Positions 33,142-43,608 are shown, counted from the stretch's first letter. The stretch: DNA of 64,000 nt from Saprospiraceae bacterium (GCA_028282725.1 JANQHF010000061.1:124001-188000), one strand, 5' to 3'. Notes: generated by a model from the letters alone, not told the origin. Numbers and translations: made by a program.

Positions 33142-35910
33142 TTAATGTGCCTCTAACCAATTTTTTCCTATGCCCGATTCCACAATGATCGGTACCGAAA
33201 GATTGGGCATTGCAGACCTCATTTTTTGTTCAACCATCTCTTTTACCTGATCCAATTCATCCTTCAGAACATCAAAAACAAGTTCGTCGTGAACCTGGAG
33301 GATCATTCTGGATTTCAAATTCGACTCATACAATGCTTTATCAATATGGATCATTGCAATTTTTATCATGTCCGCTGCAGTACCCTGGATCGGCGTGTTG
33401 ATAGCCATGCGCTCGGCATTACTTCTCGCCAGGGAATTTCGCGAATTGATATCCCGTAAGGTCCTCTTACGTCCTATCAATGTCGTGACATATCCATTGT
33501 CTCTGGCAAATTGTACCGTATCATCCATATAATTCTTCAGACCGGTATATCTTTTGAAATAACTCTCAATCAATTCTTTCGCTTCTTTCCTGCTTATTCC
33601 TAACTGCCTGGACAGATTGGTGGAACCTGCTCCATAGATAATACTGAAATTTACGGTTTTAGCATTCCTTCTTTGTTCTGCAGTGACCTGATCTATATGG
33701 ATTTCATAAACACCGGCAGCTGTTGCCTTATGAATATCATGACCTGCCTGAAAGGCTTCCAACATAGCCTCGTCTTTACTGATTTCAGCAATCAACCTCA
33801 ATTCGATTTGAGAATAATCTGCGGCTAATAAGACATGTTGATCATCTCGTGGCACAAAGGCTTTTCTAATTTCACGTCCCGCAGCATTCTTTATGGGAAT
33901 GTTTTGCAGATTCGGATTTTCAGAACTTAACCTCCCGGTAGCAGCCCTAGCCTGGTTGAATGAAGAATGAATTCTGCCCGTTCTTGGGTTTATCATTTGA
34001 GGCAGGGCATCGACATAAGTTGATTTCAATTTTGAATACATCCGGTATTCAAGGATGTCTTGAATGACCGAATGATGTACAGATAGTTCTGTTAATTTAT
34101 CCACATCAGTGGAGTATTGTCCGGAGGCCGTTTTTCTCCATCGATACGGGATTTTCAATTTTTCAAAGAGGATATTTCCTACCTGTCTTGGAGATGAAAT
34201 ATTGAATTCTTCTCCAGCCTGGTCGTATATCTTTGTTCTGATTTGAAGTATTTCCTCTCCGATCTGATCGGAGTATTTTTCCAAAAACTCCCTGCTTACC
34301 CGGACTCCCTGATATTCCATCCTGCTCAGGACACCGACCAGGGGCATTTCAACTGTCTTAAATAATTGTTTAAGACCTTCTTCTTCTAATTTTGGTTCGA
34401 GTATATCCTTCAATTGTAATGTGATGTCGGCGTCCTCGACAGCGTAATCACACAACTCTTCCAAATCCACCATGCGCATGGATTTTTGCTTCGGACCTTT
34501 CTTGCCAATGAGTTTTTCAATGGGTACCATTTGGTACGACAAGTAGCTTTCAGACAAGAAATCCAATTTGTGCCTTAAATCAGGCTCTAAAAGATAGTGT
34601 GCAATCATGGTGTCGAAAAAAGGCCCCGACACTTCTATCCCATACCATCTCATGATGTTGTTGTCATACTTTATATTCTGACCAATTTTCAGAATTTTAT
34701 CATTTTCCAATACCTCTTTGAAATCTTCCAATTCCAATTTGGCCGTTTCCATTTCTTCATGAATCGGTACGTAATATCCTTCGCCCTTCTTCCATGAGAA
34801 TGCAATCCCGACAATATCTACCTGTTGGGAGTCGAGACCGGTTGTCTCCGTGTCATAGCAAAAGAATGATTGCTTTTGTAGTTGTTGGGCAAGTTGTTTT
34901 CTTTCTGAGCCGGATTGGATCAATTGATAATCATGCTCGATGGAATCAATTCCTTTTTTGGCAATTTTATACTCTTCTTTTTGAGTAATCTCCTGTGAAG
35001 GCTTGAACAATGAACCTTGTTCTCCCTCACTGGCCCTTTGACCCAATATAGCATTGGCTAATGTGCGAAATTCCAGTTCTTTGAAGAGTTCGGTCAACTT
35101 GTCGCGATCAAAGTTTTCAACCTTATATGCGTCCGCATCAAATTTGATCGGCACTTCCGTACTGATCGTAGCCAGCCGGTATGACATTCGTCCCTGATCA
35201 GCATAGGTTTCTACATTTTCCTTCTGTTTTCCCTTCAACTGATCTGTATTGTCGAGTATATTTTCCAATGAACCGAATTGCTTTAACAGCTTTACCGCTG
35301 TCTTGGCTCCAATTCCTGGAATTCCGGGAATATTGTCTACACTATCTCCCTGCAAAGCGAGAACATCGATGACCTGATTCGGATGGTCAATGTCCCATTT
35401 TTCCTTAATCTCTGAAAGTCCAAGAATGTCAACACCATTTCCTTGCCGGGAAGGTTTGTACATGTAAATATGCTCGCTGACCAATTGAGCATAATCTTTG
35501 TCTGGAGTGACCATGAATACCTCAAAACCCTGTTCTTCGGCTTGTTTGGCGAGTGTGCCAATGACATCGTCGGCCTCATAGTTGTCGATGCATACAACCG
35601 GAATATTGAATGCCTCAGTAATAGACCTGATATAAGGCAGGGCAATTCCAATATCTTCGGGTTGGGCATCCCTGTTGGCCTTGTATTCGGGGAAAAATGA
35701 ATGACGAAAGACGTCACCTGATGGATCGAGGGCCAGGGCCAGATGCGTAGGTTTCTGGTTTCTGATCAGGTCCCAAAGTGTTCTGACATATCCGGTAATT
35801 GCAGAAGTATTGACCCCTTTGGAATTAATGAGCGGTCGATTGATAAATGCATAATGCGCGCGATAGACCAGTGCGTGTCCATCTAAAAGGAAAAGCTTTT
35901 TCTTATTCAT
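33142..35910 (-). CDS. polA: DNA polymerase I
   Basis: A 922-residue enzyme with all three activities by motif. The 5'-3' exonuclease occupies residues 1-290 (LFLLDGHALVYRAHYAF, NYEADDVIGTLA, GDSVDNIPGIPGIGAKTA). The 3'-5' exonuclease (FCYDTETTGLDS near 350) retains its DxE pair, in contrast to many Bacillus-type enzymes. The polymerase domain has YSQIELRLIAEISKD (motif A), RRNAKTVNFSIIYG (motif B) and ILQVHDELVFDV (motif C). It fills gaps and removes RNA primers. Full length. Confidence 0.97.
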   Translation of the reverse strand: MNKKKLFLLDGHALVYRAHYAFINRPLINSKGVNTSAITGYVRTLWDLIRNQKPTHLALALDPSGDVFRHSFFPEYKANRDAQPEDIGIALPYIRSITEAFNIPVVCIDNYEADDVIGTLAKQAEEQGFEVFMVTPDKDYAQLVSEHIYMYKPSRQGNGVDILGLSEIKEKWDIDHPNQVIDVLALQGDSVDNIPGIPGIGAKTAVKLLKQFGSLENILDNTDQLKGKQKENVETYADQGRMSYRLATISTEVPIKFDADAYKVENFDRDKLTELFKELEFRTLANAILGQRASEGEQGSLFKPSQEITQKEEYKIAKKGIDSIEHDYQLIQSGSERKQLAQQLQKQSFFCYDTETTGLDSQQVDIVGIAFSWKKGEGYYVPIHEEMETAKLELEDFKEVLENDKILKIGQNIKYDNNIMRWYGIEVSGPFFDTMIAHYLLEPDLRHKLDFLSESYLSYQMVPIEKLIGKKGPKQKSMRMVDLEELCDYAVEDADITLQLKDILEPKLEEEGLKQLFKTVEMPLVGVLSRMEYQGVRVSREFLEKYSDQIGEEILQIRTKIYDQAGEEFNISSPRQVGNILFEKLKIPYRWRKTASGQYSTDVDKLTELSVHHSVIQDILEYRMYSKLKSTYVDALPQMINPRTGRIHSSFNQARAATGRLSSENPNLQNIPIKNAAGREIRKAFVPRDDQHVLLAADYSQIELRLIAEISKDEAMLEAFQAGHDIHKATAAGVYEIHIDQVTAEQRRNAKTVNFSIIYGAGSTNLSRQLGISRKEAKELIESYFKRYTGLKNYMDDTVQFARDNGYVTTLIGRKRTLRDINSRNSLARSNAERMAINTPIQGTAADMIKIAMIHIDKALYESNLKSRMILQVHDELVFDVLKDELDQVKEMVEQKMRSAMPNLSVPIIVESGIGKNWLEAH

Positions 35911-36009
35911 ATCTCAGTCGGCTTTAAAGCATGACCAAGATACTCAGATTCTATGCTAAAATGTTATATCATTTTTATTCCTGGAATACAGAACCGGGTA
36001 TACCACAGC

Positions 36010-37341
36010 TTATAGATACTGATTGACCAGGTTTTCAAAAAGTTCCTGTTTGCCACTGATCTGTTTTGGCTCACCTGCGTTCTTTGTGATCTTGTACAGA
36101 TCGGTCAATTTTAATTTCCCCTGTTCAAAATCCTTTCCTTTACCCCGGTCAAAGGAGGCGTATCTCCTGCGCCGCAACTTTTTATAATCTGACTCTTTTA
36201 AGATCCGATCGGCTATGATCAATGCTCGTGCAAAACTGTCCATGCCTCCAATATGGGCCAGGAAGATATCTTCGAGATCCGTCGAGTTTCTGCGTGTCTT
36301 TGCATCAAAATTGATTCCTCCTCCCTGCAAGCCACCCGATTCCAAGAATACCAACATCATTTCCGTCAACTCATAGAGATCAACTGGAAATTGATCCGTA
36401 TCCCAGCCATTCTGGTAATCACCACGATTTGCATCCATGCTTCCAAGGGCTCCTGCATCTGCTGCTACCTGCATTTCATGTTGCATTGTATGACCGGCCA
36501 GGGTGGCGTGATTGACTTCCAGATTCAATTTGAAGTCCTTCATCAAATCATATTGTCTCAGGAAATTCAGACATGTGGCAGCGTCAAAATCATACTGATG
36601 TTTTGAAGGTTCCATTGGCTTTGGTTCGATAAAAAAAGTGCCCTTGAATCCTCTTCTTCTGGCATAGTCTTTTGCCATGTGGAGAAATTGCGCCATATGA
36701 TCGAGCTCTTTTCCCATTTTTGTATTCAACAGTGACATATAACCTTCTCTGCCTCCCCAGAAGACATAATTTTCGCCTCCCAACTTAATAGTAGCATCGA
36801 GCGCATTCTTTACCTGTGCCCCTGCATAGGCGACTACGTTAAAATCCGGATTTGTTGCCGCCCCATTCATATATCTTGGATTCGAAAAAAGATTCGCTGT
36901 TCCCCATAATACCTTGATCTTGCTGCCTTTCATTTTCTGCAGTGCATAATCGGTTATGGCATCTAATCTTTTTTCAGTTTCCTTGAATGTCGGACTTTCG
37001 TCGACGAGATCAACATCGTGAAAACAGAAATACTCCACACCCATCTTAGAAATAAATTCAAAAGCAGCATCCATTTTATCCTTAGCCCTCTGTACTGCAT
37101 CGTCAGCCTTGTCCCAGGGATAGATTTTTGTTCCTGGTCCAAAGGGATCACCTCCCTGGTTACAGAATGTGTGCCAATAAGCAATGGCAAATTTGAAGTG
37201 ATTTTTTAAAGTCTTTCCCGCAACTCTTTTGCCAGCGTCATACCATTTGAAAGACATTGGATTTTTGGAAGTGGGGCCTTCATATTGAATTTGTCCGATT
37301 CCAGGAAAATATTCCTTCTCGCCTAAAATGACTTTTGACAT
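36010..37341 (-). CDS. xylA: Xylose isomerase
   Basis: A 443-residue enzyme interconverting D-xylose and D-xylulose. Class II type motifs are clear: [21 protein letters not shown] near residue 50, [11 protein letters not shown] near 103, [16 protein letters not shown] near 185, [18 protein letters not shown] near 235, [16 protein letters not shown] near 275 and [15 protein letters not shown] near 345. xylB is not adjacent. It lies 99 bp upstream of polA on the same strand. Confidence 0.97.
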   Translation of the reverse strand: MSKVILGEKEYFPGIGQIQYEGPTSKNPMSFKWYDAGKRVAGKTLKNHFKFAIAYWHTFCNQGGDPFGPGTKIYPWDKADDAVQRAKDKMDAAFEFISKMGVEYFCFHDVDLVDESPTFKETEKRLDAITDYALQKMKGSKIKVLWGTANLFSNPRYMNGAATNPDFNVVAYAGAQVKNALDATIKLGGENYVFWGGREGYMSLLNTKMGKELDHMAQFLHMAKDYARRRGFKGTFFIEPKPMEPSKHQYDFDAATCLNFLRQYDLMKDFKLNLEVNHATLAGHTMQHEMQVAADAGALGSMDANRGDYQNGWDTDQFPVDLYELTEMMLVFLESGGLQGGGINFDAKTRRNSTDLEDIFLAHIGGMDSFARALIIADRILKESDYKKLRRRRYASFDRGKGKDFEQGKLKLTDLYKITKNAGEPKQISGKQELFENLVNQYL

Positions 37342-37401
37342 GTCCAGTTTTTTAATAAGACGTGAAGATATTAATAAAGCTATGAAGCTCCCTGGTGAAT
37401 A

Positions 37402-37848
37402 TTAAGTTAATGGCACGTCATGATATTCGAGGGCCCATTCCTGCATATAGGAAACTTTAATTGGATTAATTTTATATACGATTAATTCAGGATTATCAAT
37501 GGATCCCAGGTAGTGTTCGAGTAATCGATTTTTGTTCCAAAACATTTCCAATAAAGCACGGTCTGTGACTACTGAAGCCACTCCGGCAATCCTTACCTGA
37601 TTATGATCTGCGTCGAGGTAACATAATTCCACATTGGGATTTTCCGCAAGTTGTTTGGTCTTTCTGTAGGTTCTGAGATTTGCAATATAAACTGTGAATC
37701 CCTCTACATGGACCGGAGAAACCGGTCTTAAACGAGGATGCCTTTTATCGATGGTCGCCATCATGGGAAATTTGGCTTTCCGGATGACCTTACGTGCAAG
37801 TTTCTGAATGTCCTCCGGATTGATTTGTTTTGGCTGAGGTTTAGGCAT
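37402..37848 (-). CDS. Pyridoxamine 5'-phosphate oxidase-like flavin-binding protein
   Basis: A 148-residue split-barrel protein. The motif MMATIDKRHPRLRPVSPVHVEGFTVYIANL (read in parts, residues 29-58) and NPNVELCYLDADHNQVRIAGVASVV are typical of the PNPOx-like group that binds FMN or F420. The substrate is unknown. It is read in the same direction as xylA, 60 bp upstream of it, and divergent from the DedA-type gene. Confidence 0.85.
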   Translation of the reverse strand: MPKPQPKQINPEDIQKLARKVIRKAKFPMMATIDKRHPRLRPVSPVHVEGFTVYIANLRTYRKTKQLAENPNVELCYLDADHNQVRIAGVASVVTDRALLEMFWNKNRLLEHYLGSIDNPELIVYKINPIKVSYMQEWALEYHDVPLT

Positions 37849-37891
37849 ATCATGATTTATCTTGTGCTTAAGTTAATTGATTTGACCATAT

Positions 37892-38527
37892 ATGCGCAAC
37901 TGGCTTATTGCAATTCTCATCGGTCTTCTCATCATTATATCATTTCTGATTTGGGGGGATTGGTTTGTGGAAATTTTCACAAATGATGGAGCCATTTCTT
38001 TCCTGGAAGGTTATGGGAACTGGGCCTGGGCAGCTGGAATTCTCTTGCTCATCGGAGATCTTGCATTGCCTCTTCCTGGCACCATCATCATGTCCGGGCT
38101 AGGATATTTATACGGGCCAATGGTAGGAGGACTCCTGGCTACGATTGGTAATTTTTTATCGGGAATGCTGGCATTTGGACTCTGTCGGGCTTTTGGAAAA
38201 AAGGGAGCAGAAAGACTTTTGGGTAAAGCCGACTTAGAAAAAGGAAAACGCATATTTACAAGTAAAGGTGGTTGGATCGTGGCCATTTCGAGATGGCTGC
38301 CTATTGTTCCCGAAGTCGTGGCCTGTATGGCAGGATTGAATCAGATGAAGACTAAAATATTCGTGATCGCCCTTATCTGCGGATCCGTTCCACTGGGTTT
38401 TGTCTTTGCTTATATTGGCCATTCCGGGGTAGAATATCCCACTATAGCAATCATTTTGAGCGCTGTACTTCCAGCAATTCTGTGGATCGTTGCCCAATAT
38501 ATTCTGAGAAGATTATCAAAAGATTGA
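37892..38527 (+). CDS. DedA/VTT family membrane protein
   Basis: A 211-residue polytopic inner-membrane protein with five or six helices. Family features are GDLALPLPGTIIMSGLGYLYGPMVGGLLATIGNFLSGMLAF (in segments) with two re-entrant regions, then the conserved FTSKGGWIVAISRWLPIVPEVVACMAGLNQM containing the R-x-x-P motif. DedA proteins act in lipid recycling and membrane homeostasis. A single gene. Confidence 0.9.
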   Translation: MRNWLIAILIGLLIIISFLIWGDWFVEIFTNDGAISFLEGYGNWAWAAGILLLIGDLALPLPGTIIMSGLGYLYGPMVGGLLATIGNFLSGMLAFGLCRAFGKKGAERLLGKADLEKGKRIFTSKGGWIVAISRWLPIVPEVVACMAGLNQMKTKIFVIALICGSVPLGFVFAYIGHSGVEYPTIAIILSAVLPAILWIVAQYILRRLSKD

Positions 38528-38570
38528 ACGCATAATTGCTGAAGCTTTATCCGGGGTTCCGAGGACCTGT

Positions 38571-38882
38571 CTATTTCTTCTGGTAAATCACCGTATTCGA
38601 AGCATACTCAGTGATCATGTACTGATCACAGAATATCGTAAAGTCTTCATAGCTGTTATCGGGAAATACGTCCAATTGGATCGTGCCAGCGGGCAGTTGA
38701 ACTAATTTCCAATCAGAGTCATGACAATGTCCTCCCTGGCAAAGGAAGCCGGTCCCATTTTTTCTCAAATGAAATATTTCGCGTTGTACATATCCTTCAA
38801 GTGTCAAATCATAGGTCAAAAGATTTTCAGAGCAAGAGTTGAAGGATACAATCAGGCAGATTCTGAAGAATACAGTGATCAT
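38571..38882 (-). CDS. Small putative lipoprotein
   Basis: A 103-residue protein with a short signal ending in a possible lipobox (FRICLIVSFNSC, cysteine near residue 17). The mature part looks beta-rich (TLEGYVQREIFHLRKNGTGF, LVQLPAGTIQLDVFPDNSYEDFTIF) with three more cysteines including CQGGHCHD. I do not recognise the family. It is a plausible gene by composition and spacing, 44 bp after the convergent DedA-type gene. Confidence 0.55.
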   Translation of the reverse strand: MITVFFRICLIVSFNSCSENLLTYDLTLEGYVQREIFHLRKNGTGFLCQGGHCHDSDWKLVQLPAGTIQLDVFPDNSYEDFTIFCDQYMITEYASNTVIYQKK

Positions 38883-38972
38883 AATTTGATGAGGAGATTT
38901 CCTGGCTTGAACGGCTAAGGGTCCTCATTAATTTTTGATCGCTCTGTAATACCCTCTACTACTGCAATAAAA

Positions 38973-40265
38973 CTATTTCTTTCTTGCCCGTTTGTTTGCT
39001 GCCTTGAAAGCCTGATCCAGGTCGGTAATGATATCATCTATATGTTCTATTCCCACGCACAGCCTCAACAGGTCCTGTGTGACTCCTGCAGCCTTTTGTT
39101 CTTCCACGGTCATCTGTCTGTGTGTCGTAGAGGCAGGATGACAGGCCAGGGATTTGGCATCTCCAATATTCACCAGTCGCTTGAACATTGTTAAGGCATC
39201 ATAAAATTTCTCTGCTTTTTTATATCCTCCCTTGATTCCAAATGTCAACAAGGATGCTGGCTTCCCTCCGCAGTACTTCCTGGCCAGCCTGTAATATTTA
39301 CTACTTCGCAAGCCTCCATAATGTACCCAGGACACCTGCTTATGATTTTCCAGGTATTTGGCGACAGCCAGGGCATTCTCATTATGTCTTTCCATGCGAA
39401 GACTCAGCGTCTCAAGACCTTGAAGAATTTGGAATGCACTCATAGCGGACAGGGCAGAACCAGTATTTCGAAGTGCAACTGTGCGTACCCGGCCGATGTA
39501 AGCGGCAGGGCCAAATGCTTCATTATACACTACGCCGTGATAGGATGGTTCCGGATTGCTGAACATAGGGAACCGATCCTTGTGCTTGGCCCATGGAAAT
39601 TTTCCGGAATCAACGATGACTCCTCCGAGGGTGGTTCCGTGTCCGCCAATATACTTTGTCATCGAGTGAACCACAATATCACACCCGTAATCAATAGGAT
39701 TAATCAAGGCCGGAGTGGCTACCGTATTGTCCACAATTACCGGCACTCCTTTGGCATGGGCAGCTTTTGAAATTTTTTCCAGGTCCGAAATATTTCCGGC
39801 AGGGTTACCAATTGATTCACAATAGACCGCTTTGGTTTTATCATCAATGAGTTTGGCAATGTCCTTAGCATCTGATGATGCTGCAAACCGAACTTCGATG
39901 CCTTGCTTGGGCAACATATGAGCAAATAAAGTGTACGTTCCACCATAAAGCTCCGGAGTGGAGACAATATTATCACCGGCTTCAGCTATATTCAAAATGG
40001 AATAATTGACAGCAGCACTTCCTGCGCTGACACATAGAGCAGCAACACCACCTTCAAGCGCGGCCATTCTCTCTTCAAGGACAGCCACAGTGGGGTTCAT
40101 AATTCTGCTGTAAATATTTCCGGGCACTGCTAAATTGAATAGATCTGCTCCGTGTTGGGCATTATCAAATTCATATGCTACCGTCTGATAAATGGGTACA
40201 GCTACAGCCTTTGTGGTGGGTTCAGATGCGTATCCTCCATGGATAGCAATGGTTTCTTTTTTCAT
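38973..40265 (-). CDS. metY: O-acetylhomoserine sulfhydrylase (aminocarboxypropyltransferase)
   Basis: A 430-residue PLP enzyme of the Cys/Met metabolism family, making homocysteine from O-acetylhomoserine and sulfide. Features: IAIHGGYASEPTTKAVAVPIYQTVAYEF at the N-terminus in pieces, IYSRIMNPTVAVLEERMAALEGG near residue 52-73, and the PLP lysine K204 in HSMTKYIGGHGTT. GDAKSLACHPASTTHRQMT near 375 and LLRLCVGIEHIDDIITDL near the end follow. Length and the extra residues near 230-265 favour MetY over cystathionine gamma-synthase. Single gene. Confidence 0.93.
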   Translation of the reverse strand: MKKETIAIHGGYASEPTTKAVAVPIYQTVAYEFDNAQHGADLFNLAVPGNIYSRIMNPTVAVLEERMAALEGGVAALCVSAGSAAVNYSILNIAEAGDNIVSTPELYGGTYTLFAHMLPKQGIEVRFAASSDAKDIAKLIDDKTKAVYCESIGNPAGNISDLEKISKAAHAKGVPVIVDNTVATPALINPIDYGCDIVVHSMTKYIGGHGTTLGGVIVDSGKFPWAKHKDRFPMFSNPEPSYHGVVYNEAFGPAAYIGRVRTVALRNTGSALSAMSAFQILQGLETLSLRMERHNENALAVAKYLENHKQVSWVHYGGLRSSKYYRLARKYCGGKPASLLTFGIKGGYKKAEKFYDALTMFKRLVNIGDAKSLACHPASTTHRQMTVEEQKAAGVTQDLLRLCVGIEHIDDIITDLDQAFKAANKRARKK

Positions 40266-40476
40266 GTTACCTTTTTAAATGATGATGATGTGATTGTGAA
40301 AATTCCTTCTTTACTTCCTGGAAGCCATCAAAAGTAAGTGGTTTTGCAATAGCGTGAGAATATGATCGATGATTTCTTTCTTATTTGAAGGTTCAGGGTG
40401 AAACGGTGCTGAGCGTCATTGATCAAAGACTTAGATCGAAGTTGTATTTCTATCTTGGTCTGCCTGAATCCTGTTC

Positions 40477-41784
40477 ATGAAAAAAATGCCTCTGTTTTCT
40501 TCGAAGATTGCCTCCATACTTACCCTGATCGGTGTTGCGGTCGGTCTTGGCAATGTTTGGCGCTTTCCCTATATGATGGGCAAATATGGTGGAAGTGCTT
40601 TTTTATTTACCTATTTAGTGTTCACTGTCCTTTTTGCAGTGCCTGCTTTGATGGGAGAAATTACCCTCGGCAGGGCTACCAGACAGGGTCCCATTGGTGC
40701 CTTCAGGTCTGCTCTTGGAAGGACAGCAGGTGACATCATAGGATATCTTTTGACGATTACGATACTCGTGGCTAGTTCGTATTATGCAGTGGTAATCGCC
40801 AATGTATTTTTTGCGGCATACTTTTCAATTCGGTCCGGATTTTCGAATGACCAAATTGTACAATTTTCCGCTGATCTGGATCGGGGAAATCTACAGTATT
40901 CCATCGGTGTTGTTGTCATCCTTTCCGCCATCTTTATCATTCATCGGGGATTGAATCAAGGAATAGAATGGGCGAGTAAGGCCTTTGTCCCCTTTTTTTT
41001 GATTGTTATTGTATTTCTCATCGCTTATACCCTTTCCCTGCCCGGAGCTCGAATGGGGTTGGTTAGTTTTTTAAAACCGGATTTTTCACAGTTGATACCC
41101 ATCAACATTTTTGCTGCATTGGGTCAGGCTTTTTATTCACTGAGCCTGGGAGGCACCTTTATGGTTGTCTATGGCAGTTATCTCAGTTCCGAACATTCCA
41201 TTATGCGTATTTCGCTTTGGACGGCATTTGGTGATGTTGGTGCCGCTCTGCTCACTTCACTATTCATTGTCCCCACTATTCTCATTTTTCAATTGGATAT
41301 GACTTCAGGACCTACCCTGATCTTTGAGACGCTTCCTCATCTTTTCAGTGAAATTCCGGCGGGTCGTTTCGTGGGTTCCATATTTCTCGTGGCACTGGGT
41401 CTGGTCGCATTCTTATCGCTTGTGGCAGCCCTGGACGTTGCACGTTCTTGCCTGCAAGACATCATGTGGATCAGATGGAACAGAACCTCGGTCATCATTG
41501 GAATTGGATTTATAGAACTCCTTCTGTCGTATCCTTCTGCCCTTGATGCCAATGTAGTCGGACTGCTGGATTTAGTATTTGGTTCGGGAATGCAGGTCCT
41601 GGGAAGTGGTCTTTCTGTGATCGCAGTTGCGTGGGGATTGAAAAAGGCATTGACCAGGAAAGAATTGAGTACGCCATCCAAAGACAGCCACTTTTCAATT
41701 TTATTCACATGGTTTCAGTGGATTATTCCGGCAGTCTTATTATTTGTATTAATTGGATACATTTATAATACAATTCAAGGATGA
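40477..41784 (+). CDS. Sodium-dependent transporter, SNF/NSS family
   Basis: A 435-residue polytopic membrane protein with about eleven helices of the LeuT fold. Helix 1 has IGVAVGLGNVWRFPYMMGKYGGSAFLFTYL, the sodium and substrate site, and helix 6 has FAALGQAFYSLSLGGTFMVVYGSYLS. These carriers import amino acids or similar solutes with sodium. The stop overlaps the start of the following oxygenase by four bases (ATGA), so the two are translated from one mRNA. Confidence 0.93.
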   Translation: MKKMPLFSSKIASILTLIGVAVGLGNVWRFPYMMGKYGGSAFLFTYLVFTVLFAVPALMGEITLGRATRQGPIGAFRSALGRTAGDIIGYLLTITILVASSYYAVVIANVFFAAYFSIRSGFSNDQIVQFSADLDRGNLQYSIGVVVILSAIFIIHRGLNQGIEWASKAFVPFFLIVIVFLIAYTLSLPGARMGLVSFLKPDFSQLIPINIFAALGQAFYSLSLGGTFMVVYGSYLSSEHSIMRISLWTAFGDVGAALLTSLFIVPTILIFQLDMTSGPTLIFETLPHLFSEIPAGRFVGSIFLVALGLVAFLSLVAALDVARSCLQDIMWIRWNRTSVIIGIGFIELLLSYPSALDANVVGLLDLVFGSGMQVLGSGLSVIAVAWGLKKALTRKELSTPSKDSHFSILFTWFQWIIPAVLLFVLIGYIYNTIQG

Positions 41785-42857
41785 TGGATAAGCATAAAAA
41801 GGCGGGTATCCATGCGGTCAATCAGGATTTCAGCAAGTACGACCAGGTAAATAAAGCACAGAATTATCACCTGGTGGAACAAACGGAGCTGGATCAATTT
41901 GACAATGAATATGAAATCAAGGTGTGTGATATCAGCAAGTTCTTTTCAGGTGATCCCGAATCGAAATCGGAATTTGTCCAGGAACTGGGAGAGGCCTTGG
42001 AAGGAATTGGCTTTGCAATTTTGACAGGTCACGGCGTGGCTAAGGAAATTTATGAAGAAGCTCAAAAGAAAGTCGCAGAGATCTTTGAACAAATTCCTTT
42101 GGAAGAAAGGATGCCATACAAATACGAACGCCAGGGATCTGTGAATCAGGGTTATTTCCCCATTAAGGAAACCACGGTCATCCATCCGGATCTCGTCGAA
42201 GGTTGGGTTTTTTGCCGTAGAGCATTTGATTTCAAGGATGACTTTGTAGAATCGGATTACTGGCCCCGACCCGGGTATGAACCGTTTTTCAGAAAAATAG
42301 TCTTACATCATGAACGACTGATTCTGCCCATCATGCAAAGTATACTGGAATATCTTGGATGTGACCCGCATTTGTATGATGAAAGATTGAGTGAAACGAA
42401 TTTTGGGTTTCGTTTGAACTACTATCCGGCCATTAGCCATCAGGACGATCAGTCTGGAGCAGGTCGAATGTTGGGTCACGAAGATGTGGACTTGTTCACG
42501 ATCCTGCCTGCACAGGAAGTCGAAGGTTTACAGGTTTTGAACCGGGAAAACAATAAGTGGATTCGGTTGAACGCTCCTCCCGGAAGTATCATATTGAATA
42601 CGGGCGACTATATGCAGCGAATTACTAATGACCGTTTGCCCTCCACTACTCATCGCGTTAGCAAACCCATAGATAAAGCGCTGAATGAAAAGCCGAGAAT
42701 AACCTTCCCAATGGCCATTTATGTCTGGGAAGAGGAAATCCTGGAAGTCCTTCCTTGTTTGGAAAATCCGAAATATGAACCAATTTCAGCAATCAGGTTT
42801 CATACCAATATTACGAGTAAATATTACGGAGACGACTATGCAAAAGAGATCAAATAA
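41781..42857 (+). CDS. Isopenicillin N synthase-like 2-oxoglutarate/Fe(II) oxygenase
   Basis: A 358-residue enzyme of the 2OG-Fe(II) oxygenase family. The N-terminal DIOX_N part (YEIKVCDISKFFSGDPESK, GFAILTGHGV) is followed by the core. Iron ligands are in MLGHEDVDLFTILP (H-x-D) and TTHRVSKP (distal H, then R-x-S for 2-oxoglutarate). Typical reactions are hydroxylation or desaturation of small molecules; the substrate is unknown. Overlapping the SNF transporter and followed by a cupin gene suggests uptake and oxidation of one compound. Confidence 0.9.
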   Translation: MMDKHKKAGIHAVNQDFSKYDQVNKAQNYHLVEQTELDQFDNEYEIKVCDISKFFSGDPESKSEFVQELGEALEGIGFAILTGHGVAKEIYEEAQKKVAEIFEQIPLEERMPYKYERQGSVNQGYFPIKETTVIHPDLVEGWVFCRRAFDFKDDFVESDYWPRPGYEPFFRKIVLHHERLILPIMQSILEYLGCDPHLYDERLSETNFGFRLNYYPAISHQDDQSGAGRMLGHEDVDLFTILPAQEVEGLQVLNRENNKWIRLNAPPGSIILNTGDYMQRITNDRLPSTTHRVSKPIDKALNEKPRITFPMAIYVWEEEILEVLPCLENPKYEPISAIRFHTNITSKYYGDDYAKEIK

Positions 42858-42904
42858 AATAACCTGGGATGACATCCCTGCAGAATTGATAAATCACTCA
42901 AATT

Positions 42905-43348
42905 ATGAAAGAACTAAAAGATAACACCGATCAGATCATTCCCACACAAGTCGAAGACCACGACGGTATCCTGTGCCTTCGCGGTGGAGGACAAAAACGT
43001 GCCTGGAATGGCATTCATTATAAACAGGGTCTGTCTGCCAGGAATGTGGGTTCTACACAATTATCCTGTAATGTAGCGACTATCCCACCGGGAGGAACTG
43101 CCTATGCGCATATACACGACGGTTTTGACCTGATGCTCTACATCATTGAAGGACGAGTCAGACATGCATTTGGACCAGGGCTTAGGCAAACATTGGATAA
43201 TCAAGCCGGAGATTTCATTTATATCAAACCAGGGGTGCCACATGAAGTCTACAACCTCAGCGAAGAAGAGCCGGTTGTAGCCTTTGTAGCACGTGCTGCG
43301 GCTGATGAATGGGACAGGATCATTCCATATGATCGGAACAGTGAATAA
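42905..43348 (+). CDS. Cupin domain protein
   Basis: A 147-residue single-domain cupin. Cupin motif 1 is GGTAYAHIHDGFDLMLYIIEGRVRHAFG (histidines in HIHD, glutamate in IEGR) and motif 2 is DFIYIKPGVPHEVYNLSEEEP. Likely binds a metal; could be an enzyme or sensor. It follows the oxygenase after 47 bp in the same direction and is probably part of the same transcript. Confidence 0.88.
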   Translation: MKELKDNTDQIIPTQVEDHDGILCLRGGGQKRAWNGIHYKQGLSARNVGSTQLSCNVATIPPGGTAYAHIHDGFDLMLYIIEGRVRHAFGPGLRQTLDNQAGDFIYIKPGVPHEVYNLSEEEPVVAFVARAAADEWDRIIPYDRNSE

Positions 43349-43350
43349 GT

Positions 43351-43385
43351 CGATTTTTTCATATTGTTACGGAACAATACAATCG
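43351..43385. terminator. Hairpin between convergent genes
   Basis: ATTGTT-ACGG-AACAAT (43363-43378) nested inside CGATT/AATCG (43351-43355 with 43381-43385), between the cupin gene and the HTH gene, both ending here. No strong T-run follows on the plus strand, so it is a modest candidate for a shared terminator. Confidence 0.4.
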
Positions 43386-43395
43386 ATTCTGCGAT

Positions 43396-43608
43396 CTAGT
43401 TCTTCAAATTCGCAGTGGGGTAGAACAAAAAGACATCTTCTATAGGCATTTGAAACACTTGAGCAATATCATAAGCGAGCCTGAGAGAAGGATTGTATTT
43501 ACCTTTTTCTAAAAACACGATCGTTTCTCGCCGAACATTGACCTTTTTGGCCAATTCTTCTTGTGTGAGATCATGCCTCGCCCTGAGTTCCTTAATCCTG
43601 GTTTTCAT
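43396..43608 (-). CDS. XRE-type helix-turn-helix regulator
   Basis: A 70-residue Cro/CI-like protein from the ATG at 43608: [49 protein letters not shown] in parts, then [12 protein letters not shown]. The frame extends further upstream but that part overlaps the membrane gene and is not conserved in type. It overlaps the preceding membrane-protein gene by 17 bp, a common regulator/membrane pair. Confidence 0.9.
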   Translation of the reverse strand: MKTRIKELRARHDLTQEELAKKVNVRRETIVFLEKGKYNPSLRLAYDIAQVFQMPIEDVFLFYPTANLKN

